The notes beneath the pieces are model-generated. The model did no database searches. It was given only the letters and a program-made list of their open reading frames with translations, and had not been told where the DNA came from. Both the position numbers and the translations under genes were made by a program. Shown here in pieces: positions 29,501-40,059 of a stretch of DNA of 64,000 nt (position 1 is its first letter; each line of letters starts with the position of its first letter). This DNA is from Psoroptes ovis (taxonomy: Eukaryota; Arthropoda; Arachnida; Sarcoptiformes; Psoroptidae): NCBI GenBank assembly GCA_002943765.1, contig PQWQ01000013.1:1178001-1242000 (forward strand). Reading direction: 5' to 3'.

Positions 29501-32500
29501 ATTGATCGGCCATGATTCACAGTTAGAATTTAAAAAAATAGAAAAATAAAAGATTCAAAGTTTATTTCACTTCAATTTGTTCTCTGTGATCTGTTGAATG
29601 TAAAATGAATGAATTTATTCGTATTCATTGATAATAATAATGATTGTATTTATGTAACCGGTCATAATTAGTGGAAAAGAAGAAGATGAAAAAGATAAAA
29701 TTCATTCATTGATTCTTACCAGATTTTTTTTCATCTCCAATAGTCAGTATGAACAATAGACAATTTGAAAAATGAATAAAAACCATGCATAGAAAAAAAA
29801 TGACCAATGAAAATGTCCAATTGTCTGAACATGGCACAAAAACACAATTAAAGCTACAAATCCATACATAATTATAAAGATTTTAGAAGCGAAAGTGGCT
29901 AAAATGTATGTATCTACTATGGTTCTTTTATTAGGATGGAAAAAATGAAAATTTTTTTCATTGTCTCTGAAGAATCATTATTATTATTATTGTTATTTGA
30001 AAATATTTATCCATTTTTTGTGAAATATTTTCTACTTTTACTTTATATTCTTTTTTTCTTTGTACCAAATTTGAGTGATTTTAAATGTAATCAATCATCG
30101 ATAAATCATTTTTAGAATTAAAAAGAATATGGAAAAATGAATTGATAGAATAATAAAACATCGCTTATTAATATAATCAGAGTATTTGAATTTGATTTGA
30201 TTCATTTAAAATTTTGCTAATATTTAGCAATATGTTCCATTATGATAAAAAATTGAGACTGAAAAATTCAATCCAATTCAATTCTAAATCTGAATCCAAT
30301 TATATTTTTGGATTTTGATGGATTATGAAAATCATTTTCTCTGATATTTTCAATTTTTATAATTGAATTAACAATATTAATACGCATACAATTCAAAGGT
30401 AACAACAACATCGACAGCAACAACAATTCATTCATTCAAAATAATAAATATTGTTCAAATTATGTACAAATATATGAAAGCAATTACATGATGATTGTTG
30501 AACTCAATTTTATCCTATTTTTTCCATTTTTTTTTTTTTTTTGACAAAACATAAAAATGAATTCAATTTTTTTAAACATTGTTCACAATTATCTTTCATG
30601 TTGTTCATATGTGAATTTTTCATTTTTTTTCTCCATTCTTCCATTATGATTTTGTGATAATCATTGCAAAATATTCGACAACAAACACAACAATAAAAAT
30701 AATAATGAAAATATATATTAATGTAAAACAAATGCTTGAGCGAAAAATAATAGCGATATATTTGACATCGCCCAAAATAATTTATTTTGTTGGTAAAATA
30801 TTTTCATGTAAAAGGAATATAAAAAATAGATCGAAACACACATTGATCATTGATTTTGATTGATTACAAATAAATAAATGAATGTTCATTTTTGGTTTAA
30901 CACTTCGATTGAATGTTATGATTCATTTGAATAATCCGTTGACGATTTCCAAAGATTTTATGAAGATTTTCAAAGAAATCGGTGAATGCATAAATCAATT
31001 GCAAGATCAAACAAAATCAAAAACATCGCCGTTGATTATACATCTTTTGTAACATCTAATGATTCCGTTTTTCTTCGAAGAAAATTTCCGGAATTCCAAT
31101 AATTGGAACCATGTTTCCTTTTTAGCTAAATGCTACATTGTTATCGTTGTTCACTATGAACAAACAAAAAAAAAGAAAAAAATTAATCATGTGAAATTTT
31201 CTCTCAACAGAGGAAGGCACAATTACTTAACAAAGAAAAACCGAAAAAAATGATACCAAACGATCACAAACATCTTGTTAATTATATGATACTGCTAGAA
31301 TTATGTTTCAATAATAATCATAATTACAAACGATAACAATATGTTTGACATTTTATGATGATTCTCATTATTATCATCATTACTATCATTATGATTATCA
31401 TGATTATTATCAACCGAAAAAAATGTACAACTCAATTTTGAATTTATGAATCATAACGAATGGATTAACTTCTGAATTTTCTTTTTGGAAAATTTATTTT
31501 TTTACGAAAATTTTTCATTTCTTTCTTATCATAATTTGAATGTTGTTTCCCCACGAACATTCCATATTCAAATGTGCACAGAAATTAATTATTTCTTCAA
31601 ATATTTTCTGAAAAATGAAACGGAAATTGTAAATTGAAAATGGTCAAATTGTTATTATCACAAAAATAATCAGAATAAATAAGAAATTCAAAAATTGTCA
31701 CAAATCGGACATATTTTCCTCTTTGTTATTTTCATTTAGTTCTGCATTTGTTTCGTCCATCCATTTAGACATTTATATATTCGATGATTCACATTTTGTT
31801 CATTTATTTTCATTATTTCTCATTTCATTTTCATCGTCGATGATCATAATGATGACGATGATGGTTTTTTCCAGGCCATCTATTCATATCCATCTCTCGA
31901 TTTGAACACATTCAATTGTTTGTCTATGGTCTATTTATTTGTATTATTTGTTTGGTTTCATACATAAAAATTTCGGTACCATTCATCAATGTAAATGAAT
32001 GAATCGATATAATATGTGGTTATGACAATTTTTTTTCAACAAAAATGAATGGCTGAAAAATTCAATACCGGATGTTACAATTTTACAATAAAAAAAAATA
32101 TCGAGTTTTATATTTTTGAAAACATCATTCATTCATTCATTCATCCTTTTGTTTGTTCAATGACTGTTACAATTATCAAATCGCTATTGCCAATTGACAA
32201 TTATCATCAAATTTTTGTTTGGTCACAAAAATATGAATATGGTTCCGGGTTTTTTTTTCGAGTAAAATTTTTTGCAAAAATTTTTGTCATTTAAACGATT
32301 CATTTATAGTATCATTTGTTTGGAATTTGTCATTTTGTTTTCCCCTAACTTTTGTTGATTGTTTTAATTGAAGACATGTTTTTGGGAAATGAAATGAAAA
32401 AAAAAAAAATGAATTTTCATTGATCATTTACCTGATTCGAATGGTTTTTTCACTTCTTTGGGAACTTGTGTGTGTACGCATATGTTCTAAAAATAAAAAT

Positions 32501-35500
32501 CATAATGACTTTTTTAAAATTAATTTGGTTGTTTATGGGAATTTTTTTCTTTTTGTTTTTGAAATAATTAATTTTCGTTATTTTTTTTTGTTTTTTGTTT
32601 TATTTTTTTTTTATTAAGATATTTAATTTATTAGCCATCATATGGCCAGATTTATGGACACCATTTCATGATTTATTATTAGTATCATTATCAGTGATTG
32701 AAGCATTATTATTACCGATTATAATATTTATAACAAACAAAACTTTTCGTAATGCATTCAAACATTATTGTTGTTATTGTTTTAAATCTCATAATGATAA
32801 TGATTTCTATTCACATAACCGATTGAATCATCATCATAATAAAAATCATAGAAGAAATCGTCACAATGATCATAATCATCATCACCAATTAATAAATGAT
32901 AAAATATCATCAATTTGTTCATCAAATAAATCATCATTAACATTTACAGCGATATCATCACTTACAAATAATAACGATGATAGTGTTGAACGTAATTTAA
33001 TTCAATCCAAAATACAATTACCACCATCATATACATCATCGAAACTATCATCGACAATATTTTCATCATCATCGTCATCAGCATCATCAGCAATATCGAC
33101 GACTTTATCATCCAATGATAAATCATATCATTCAGAATTGGATTTATATAAAAAATGTTCTAAATATGGTAATGCTATTTATATCTATCATAAATTATTT
33201 TTAAATTTGATTTCTTTTATTCATTCTCGTTAATAATTGATGAATTAATTCCATTTATCATATTAATAGATCAAACAATAAATAAAATGAATAGCATTTT
33301 TGTTGATGGTAAATTATTATTCGCTAAAAATTCAAATCATAACATGAAAAACAATCACAATTATAATAATAATGGTGAAATGATAAATCATAGAATGCAT
33401 CATGCAACATCGATGCTTGACCTTTCATTAAGTGCACGAAATATATATCACAATAATAATAATAATAATCATTATTCACATCATTTAAATAATAATAATA
33501 ATAATAATAATAATCATAAACAACGAAATTTTCTCTATCAACAGCAATCGAACAATCCTCATTCATCACGGTCTCGTTATTCGTTAGCATTAACATCTCA
33601 ATATCAACAACAACAGCAGCAACAACAACAAAATTTAGAACCATTGTTGTTAACACCCAAACAATCATTCAATCTTAGCAATAATCATCATTATTATCAA
33701 TATAATCGTCGACAACAACAACGTCCACCTTCGGTCGCATCGTGTCATTATTTATTTTCAAATCAATCAGCAAATCAGCAGCATTCAAAATATGGACGAT
33801 TTATCCATAACGGCCAAATATCATCATCACCATCTTCATCAATGATGCCAAAATCTGAATCAACTATAAATATATTATCTGGACCATTTAATTGTTTTAG
33901 TTCATCATCATCAACCACAGCAGCTACAGCAGCAGCAAATTCAATGTCTACGAATCAACAACAAACAAAACATCAAATTATATCATCAAATGCAAAAAAC
34001 TTTATTGCCTTCAGTAATAATGATGTCAATGATGACGGTAACACTAATAATAATGATAGCAGTCTATTAGGTAATAATAATAAATTATTTTCCAATCATG
34101 AAAAAAAATGTAACCCATTTTCAATCAATTTAAATTGTTTTGATTCATCAATAGCGAATAATAATAGAAATAATAATTTTAATAAAAACATGCCCAAAAG
34201 CAATGATAATGATGAAATTGATGATAATATAATGATGCAAATTGATTCAAATATTAATGAAAAATCGAATGAAAATGGTAATAATAATAATGATATGACA
34301 AACCGTATTGCAAAAAATAAATTAATTGATAACATAATCAATGGCATAACTGGTCGTAATCGTTCAACAAAACAATCATCTTCAACGCGTTCAATCAGAA
34401 AAAGTGATTCGGATGCATCAACATTTTTTAATAAAAATTATTTTAATAACTCAAAACATCCAAATCAAAACAAATCGAGTCCTAAAAAAACATCACCATC
34501 ATTATTTGGTAGCGAATCTGTATTGATATCAGTTAATGATGATAAACATGTTAATTATGATGAATCGATTGGACAACATCAAATTTGTATCAAAAAATTG
34601 ATGAATGATCAACAACATCAGCAACAACAATTTCCACGGCCACACGTTTATTTGCCGAATGTGCCAACATCGCATGAAACAAATTTACGTTCCAATTCAT
34701 GCCTACAATTATCAATTATTGATGATAATAATGATCATTATAATAATCATTTATTGCATTTAAAACATAATTTATCATCACTCATGGATGAATCTGCACC
34801 ATTGATCGGCAACAATAACAAAGATGATAAGCAGCAGAAAAATGTTGATGAAAATAACATTGGTATGACTATCTTGAAATTTTACATTTCATGAAATTTA
34901 ATTCAATTTTTTTTTGAACATTTTTCATTTAAAATTATTTTTATTCATTTGAATAGTTCATAACCGAAATCCTATAGCAACTTTAGCGAATGATGAACCA
35001 ATTTATGCATCATTACCCAATGATGAATGCAATAGACAACAACAAGAAAATAGAAATAGTGGTGATGATGAAATCAAAACTTCTGGATCGTTTAGTGCCC
35101 GTTCTACATTGCCTGATGATTGTCAACTCATTTCAGTATATTCACATGATGATGATAATGATTCGTTCATTCAACAACTACACAAACAAGAAAAAACAGC
35201 AAATTTGGATGAAAAATATTGTAAAAATAATGAAAACATTAATGGTAATAATGGCAAAAACGGCAGTAATGGCACTATTAACGGATCAATAAATGAAGAT
35301 TTTTATGAAGAAGTTGGACATTTAAATCGATCATCAGCTGATGTTGATCATGATTTAGATGATATGAATAATAGTAATAAGAATAGTGATAGAAGACAGC
35401 GTTCAGAAAGTCAAGATACTTTGATAGAACAGAATAGTGATTCAGAACTACAGCAATCAAATTTTAATTCGAATCATGATAATATTGATGAGCATAATCA

Positions 35501-37001
35501 GACTTTGCCAATAATAACCATGACCAATAATTGCATCGAAGATGAATGTAATGATGAGGATGATGATGATGGCGATGATGATGTTGATTTAGATGAAGAT
35601 CAAATCTCAATATTGAGTGAAACATCATCTTCAACTTTTTCATCATTCACCACTTGTGCCAATCAAGATTTTGAATTTATTGTATCGCAACAACAACAAT
35701 CATTGACCGATGAAATGACGGCTAAACAACATATTCAAGTACCATCATCGATAAGCACTCAACAGCAAAATCATAATCATAATAATAATATTGTCAAATC
35801 AAATGGCAGCAAAAATCAATTGGCCGAACTCAGAAATTTGAAATCTGATCTGGAAAATTTTTTGATTGATAAACCATCACAGTCGACATCATCATCATCA
35901 TCATTGGAGCCATCAACATTATCAATGGCAGCTATGTATTATAATAAATTAATATTGAATTCTGATACAAACAATTCAAAATTTGGTCTTCGTCAACGTT
36001 CAAAATTAAATCGACGGCAATCATTTTCAACTGCTCATGAACTTAGACAACGAATTTTATATAATCAAATTAATAATAATAAACAAAATCAAGATAATAA
36101 TCATAATCAAATGGGACTTATCGAAGAAGAGAGTGAAGATCATTACAATTTCGGCAATAATCATCAGCAACAACAAAAATCTTGTGAAAATGAAGAAATT
36201 TTCTTGTCAAAATTAGATCGTCGAATGAGTAATAGTGAAGACAATTTATTATCGATCATTTCAACAAATCGTGATGACGATAATCATATTGTTACCGATG
36301 AAACTAAATCAGAAAATCATAATATTAGATCAAACAATATAAATGAAATTCCTTCGAATGGAACATTCGTATTGAAACGTATCGATAATAATCAACAACG
36401 TAATCAAAGTCAAACTAAATCAGCAATACCAAGAGCAACAACAAAAATGTCAAATGAATCACTGAAAATATCCATAAAAGAATTAAAATCGAAAAAACAT
36501 CAGCAACAAAAACAATTTGCCAATAAAAACTTGAATTCTAAATCAAAATTATCAGTGAATAATAATAATAGTGGCAACAATAATCGTATCTATGAGCTAG
36601 GATCATTGTGGGAACGACAAAGCTCATCATCGACTAATGTATTAAAAACTTCATCGACAGCAATGGTCAAACAAAATGTAACTGATAATCAAACTCATAA
36701 TTCAAATAAATTGATCAAATCACCATCACCATCATCTAGTCGTGTTTCAACATTCATTGCTGTATCACCATTAAGAACACCTAAAAATGGTAAAAATGCT
36801 AATTTCACATCGAAAATATTGCCCCCGTCCGATTATCAGCCAATTAAACAGCCAAAGCAAGATGCAAGACAAAATGCAATATTAGCAAAAAAAGCATTAT
36901 TAATGAGTGGAATTAAAATTCCAGCCAAATCATCTTCATCATCGCCACAACAAATTATCGAAAACGAATCGACGCCATTAGCACCATCTTCGCATTCATA
37001 A
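5535..37001 (+). CDS. Giant orphan rhodopsin-like G-protein-coupled receptor, 2143 aa, four coding exons
   Basis: Coding exons are 5535-7778, 32619-33168, 33270-34862 and 34957-37001. Junction phases are 0, 1 and 1, and the total is 6432 bases including the stop. Seven hydrophobic segments are visible at residues of about 83-106, 116-143, 197-222, 242-264, 336-359, 736-760 and 763-788. The N-terminus is Asn/Asp-rich with possible N-glycosylation sites. Segment 3 ends IVDRAFILKWP, a DRY-like site with Ala instead of Tyr. The usual CWxP of segment 6 is missing, and the NPxxY of segment 7 reads LPIIIF (780-785). CCYC at 799-802 after helix 8 is a likely palmitoylation site. The third intracellular loop is about 370 residues, and the tail about 1350 residues, rich in Asn, Gln, Ser and His. 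A plasma-membrane signalling role is inferred from topology. I cannot name a ligand or an orthologue. The start was chosen as the first of two ATGs heading the long frame. Confidence 0.8.
11074..11440 (+). repeat. Left arm of the 367-bp inverted repeat
   Basis: It runs from CTGCCTAAGG to TTTTCTATGA and is the reverse complement of 11573-11939 without a mismatch that I can find. Homopolymer lengths (A7, G5/A5) agree in both arms. It carries a roughly 80-codon open frame that exists only because the arm happens to lack stops. Confidence 0.92.
11573..11939 (-). repeat. Right arm of the 367-bp inverted repeat
   Basis: It is the reverse complement of 11074-11440. The open frame on the minus strand (about 11726-11971) is the mirror copy of the one in the left arm and should not be counted as a gene. 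Confidence 0.92.
13640..13660 (+). repeat. A21 homopolymer
   Basis: Twenty-one consecutive A residues. No coding remnant lies upstream that would mark it as the tail of a processed pseudogene. Confidence 0.9.
15126..15152. repeat. (ATG)9 trinucleotide microsatellite
   Basis: Nine ATG/GAT units inside the long intron. Similar shorter GAT/ATC tracts recur throughout the window. Confidence 0.9.
20029..20060 (+). repeat. Left terminal inverted repeat of the mariner element
   Basis: It is 32 bases and the exact reverse complement of 21263-21294. The flanking TA is at 20027-20028. Confidence 0.93.
20213..21232 (+). pseudogene. Mariner transposase pseudogene
   Basis: Mariner transposase blocks appear in order in shifting frames: an N-terminal helix-turn-helix region near 20213-20420, a KWITHDNP block near 20665-20690, an ILWD block near 20775, a YSPDL block near 21010, and a C-terminal block from 21050 (QNFFDGEKFKSRNDCENRL). 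Several in-frame stops and frameshifts interrupt it. By alignment from memory of the DD34D family, the first catalytic Asp (expected just before the KW of the second block) is Tyr. The Asp of ILWD remains but is followed directly by a stop. The third, in the segment after YSPDL, is Val. It could not encode active transposase. Confidence 0.85.
21263..21294 (-). repeat. Right terminal inverted repeat of the mariner element
   Basis: It is 32 bases, identical in inverse orientation to the left end. The flanking TA is at 21295-21296. Confidence 0.93.
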
Positions 37002-37162
37002 TTTTTAATACATAAAAAGCCAAAATTCATTACACATTAAGACCTTTTTAAAAAAATTCCTGTTGAAATGATCAATTAATCATACATTTTTTACACACCA
37101 TTTATTATTGCTTTACAATTTATGATTTTTACACATTTTGTAAATAATTTTTTATGATTTGA

Positions 37163-37168
37163 AATAAA
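37163..37168 (+). terminator. Polyadenylation signal AATAAA of the receptor gene
   Basis: AATAAA lies about 160 bases after the receptor stop codon. Cleavage 10-30 bases later would bring the 3' end to within roughly 30-50 bases of the PPIH stop on the other strand. Confidence 0.6.
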
Positions 37169-37176
37169 TACTGCCA

Positions 37177-37199
37177 TTTATTATTATAAAAAATTTATT
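37177..37199 (-). terminator. Polyadenylation signals of PPIH
   Basis: Two AATAAA hexamers on the minus strand (37177-37182 and 37194-37199) lie 22-45 bases beyond the PPIH stop. The convergent receptor transcript probably overlaps this end. Confidence 0.6.
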
Positions 37200-37221
37200 A
37201 AAATTCAATCTTTTCAAAAAT

Positions 37222-37971
37222 TTACATTTCACCACATTGTGATATGATGACTGGAATTTTCGGTTTATTGTTTGGCCCGGTTGGAACATTTTCAATCTTT
37301 CTTACGACCAACATTCCATCAAGTACTCGTCCTGTCGTGAAAATTGAATTTTTTTTTTTTTGAAAATTAGTGAGTTTTAAGCAATTGATTGAAATTGTAT
37401 TTACCAAATACAACATGTTTACCGTCCAGAAAATCACAATTGGCACATGTAATAAAAAATTGGCAACCGTTCGTATCTTTACCACTGTTGGCCATCGATA
37501 AAAGACCTGGCTGATCATGTTTCATTTTAAAATTTTCATCCGAAAATTTCGTACCACCAAATATTGACATTAAACCAGTGCCATCATGCTTTAGGAATAA
37601 TAACAAATTTATTTGTCTCGATCTAAATATAAATAAATGAAAATAAACTTACATTAACAAAATCCCCTCCTTGACACATGAAGTCTTTAATCACACGATG
37701 AAATGATGAACCTTTATAGCCGATCGGTACACCATCTTTTTTATATTCACCAGTGCAAAATTGTCTGCGATTGATCGAAAAAAAAAAATTGAAAATCAAG
37801 TTGATACTTAATTTTTTAATACCTGAAATTTTCTGCTGTTTTCGGTACAACATCAGCAAACAGTTCCATTTTCATGCGACCGATTTCCGTATTACCGATC
37901 ATAATGTCCATGAATACAACTGGATTCGATGGATGACGAAGTTGTTGTTGAATTTGGGTCCATGTTGACAT
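37222..37971 (-). CDS. PPIH: Peptidyl-prolyl cis-trans isomerase H (cyclophilin H, U4/U6 snRNP)
   Basis: Exons, in transcription order, are 37971-37823, 37764-37653, 37588-37405 and 37331-37222, giving 555 bases and 184 residues. The human protein is 177. The cyclophilin fold spans residues of about 15-184. Landmarks are FADVVPKTAENFR (38-50), KDGVPIGYKGSSFHRVI (59-75) with catalytic Arg73, and LLSMANSGKDTNGCQFFIT (116-134). The C-terminus PTGPNNKP...VISQCGEM closely matches vertebrate PPIH. The family isomerises prolyl bonds and sits on the U4/U6.U5 tri-snRNP through PRPF4. The residue equivalent to Trp121 of cyclophilin A is Phe140 (CDFLDGKHVVFG). Introns are 58, 64 and 73 bp. The gene lies 142 bp downstream of EEF1AKMT4 on the same strand. 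Confidence 0.95.
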
Positions 37972-38113
37972 TTTTAACGAAAAAAATTTTTTTGATATTT
38001 CAAAATTCAAATTTTTTCAAATCGTCAAAATCATGTGATGAAACATCAACAGTGAAGGAAGAGACTATCGATTATTATTTAATTTTTTTCACAGATTTTC
38101 AGAATTCAAAAGT

Positions 38114-38932
38114 TCAAAGTTTTATTTCTTTTAAAAAATCATCTTCATTTTGATCATGTTCATCGTAATTTTCTAATTTACTTATAATTGGTGGTTCATA
38201 TGTGAAACAAGGAACAGATTCAGTCAAACATAGATCATTTGTAAGATGATAAAGGAAAAAATGAAAATCTTCACCTATCGATTTAATATTTTTTATTTTG
38301 ATTCGCGATTTACATTGGTCAAACATTTTCAACAATAATGGATAACGAAAATGTGGTGCCGAAAATGTAATGGAAAAAAATTGTCCAATTGTATTTCTAC
38401 ATAATACACGATCAATTTCATTGCCAATTCGGCGGAAAATTTCAACGGTTTTCGATGAAATATTCCATGGTGATTTTTCTTCAACTAAAAATACATCTAA
38501 TGTAGCTTTTTCAATGATTACATCAAACGAATCTGGTGGAAATTTAAGATTTTGACAATCCATTGCTGACCATTTCATTTGTTTACAAATTTCACAATGT
38601 TTACGCATTTTTTCAATCACATTTGAAGATATGTCAATATTATGTATATTTTCATATCCATCTTTGAATAATTGCTCAGATAATAAACTATTGCCACATC
38701 CTATGATAAGGAAAAAAGAACGATTATCATAAGAATTATCAATTGATAATTTTCAAAATAAAAATATTCAACCTAAAATCAAAATTGATGAAGATTTTTG
38801 AACATTTTGCCTGAAATAATCATCGAACAATGAATAATCACCGAGCCATTCTCTTATTTTTTCACTATTTGTTGCATATCTTTGTTGCCAAAAATCTGGT
38901 CCCAAATATTCATCATTTTTCGATGGTAACAT
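38114..38932 (-). CDS. EEF1AKMT4: eEF1A lysine methyltransferase 4-like (class I SAM-dependent)
   Basis: Two exons, 38932-38773 and 38700-38114, are separated by a 72-bp intron with a GTTGAA donor, and give 248 residues (human 255). The start is the first ATG of the frame. The N-terminal block has DFWQQRY (13-19) and EWLGDYSLF (28-36). SAM motif I is LILGCGNS (51-58) and straddles the splice junction. The acidic/post-I region includes MDCQNLKFPP (100-109), and motif II is SFDVIIEKATLDV (111-123). APHFRYP follows later, and the C-terminus ends in an acidic DDFLKEIKL like the vertebrate protein. The family trimethylates a lysine of elongation factor eEF1A in the cytosol. Related METTL13 proteins are longer and have a second methyltransferase domain, which this lacks. 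Confidence 0.88.
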
Positions 38933-40059
38933 TTTAATGTGATGATAATTGTTTTTCAAATTCAAATTAATTCTTGATTCACGTTGATTTCTTCAATTTA
39001 CCGTAATATCCGATATTACTTCCGATTCTCAACAGCAGATGGCGATAAAATAGGCGAAAAACAAATGGCTTGCCTAAATGTACCGCCTTTTTTGTCCTCA
39101 TTACATTTCATAACATATACACTCAAACGATTATGTGCGCAGAATCCAATATCGAAAAATATGAATATATTCTTTATAAAGAAAAAAAATTTTGGTTGAT
39201 CATTCACAAAAAAAAGACAGTCACAATAGAACGTAGTGGTCACAATATATTTTTTCACACCATATCTGAATTATACGAACATTTCGCAAAATTTTCTCTA
39301 AGAGCTTTACGTAAATTCAACGGAATACATAATCATTTTCATGTTTATTAAAATCCAGTCCAACGTATCGCATTGTGACTTTCGCTTATGAGAGTTGTAT
39401 TTATCATTCGGTTTTCATTTCGTTCGTTTAGTTTCTTGAATGGCGACCAGCAAAAAAATAGAAAATTGCGAGTTTTCAATTTTCTTCACTTTTTTTGATT
39501 CGCGGAATCCATTGTCGGCTCACCAAAAAATACTGTTTTTTATGTGTATTTATGCTGTTGTTATTGTAATTTATTTGTGTCTATGTTTATGTAGTGAAAG
39601 CACAAATATAAACACAACCAACAAAACACCACAAATCGCGCTTTATTTTTTTATTTGTTCGTTGTGTGTACTTTGCTATCGGTTTTCGCTTGGTTATTTC
39701 AATTGAGTAATCAAAAGTAAAGTGAAATAAAGTAAAAAAAGAAACCATTTTTCGTTATTATTACAATTATGATATAAAGATAGTAAATATCAATAAAACC
39801 AGTAATATCATAATCTTTTTCATTTTCTTTTTTCTGTTTCATTTCTAAAAAGGATATCTCAAGAATTGAATTCTAGAAAATTTGCCGTTAATTTGTTCAG
39901 GTATCCGAAGATCAATAATAGTAATATAATTCATTTTTAGGTAAATCCTTCAATTGTTAAGTGACTTAATTTCAATTTCTTAAATTAATTTTGTTTTTTC
40001 AGTTGAATATTCGTGTGAAATTATTTGAAAAATTCTTCCATTTGACAATAATATCCATA
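38933..40059. promoter_or_regulatory. Divergent promoter region between EEF1AKMT4 and the AT-hook gene
   Basis: The two genes are transcribed away from each other from this 1.1-kb interval. A T-rich tract ending TTTTCAG at 40002 is a good splice acceptor just before the AT-hook start codon, so that gene probably has at least one upstream non-coding exon. AG/GTAAAT near 39940 is a candidate donor. A frame at 39440-39706 (88 codons, two hydrophobic segments) is probably part of this leader, or could be a small gene of its own. I see no clear TATA element that can be told apart from the AT-rich background. Confidence 0.45.
39440..39706 (+). CDS. Doubtful small ORF with two hydrophobic segments
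   Basis: Eighty-eight codons start ATGGCGACC, with G at +4. Residues of about 30-50 and 68-85 are hydrophobic and Cys-rich (for example ICSLCVLCY), so a two-pass membrane peptide is conceivable. AATAAA follows about 25 bases after the stop. It lies where the leader of the AT-hook gene is expected, so an upstream open frame in that leader is the simpler reading. I do not recognise it. Confidence 0.2.
   Translation: MATSKKIENCEFSIFFTFFDSRNPLSAHQKILFFMCIYAVVIVIYLCLCLCSESTNINTTNKTPQIALYFFICSLCVLCYRFSLGYFN

Larger units (their letters stand above)
7779..32618 (+). other. 24.8-kb first intron of the receptor gene
   Basis: The donor is GTAAGT at 7779. The acceptor is a T-rich tract ending ATTAAG at 32618. 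Joining them gives an in-frame phase-0 junction in the middle of transmembrane segment 6. Apart from the foldback and mariner elements, the intron holds AT-rich sequence with ATC/GAT, TG and A/T simple repeats. Open frames inside it are short and of non-coding composition, and I find no supportable nested gene. Confidence 0.75.

Noticed and set aside
33324..33668. 114-codon minus-strand frame rich in Tyr and Val
   Set aside because: Antisense of AAT repeats in receptor exon 3.
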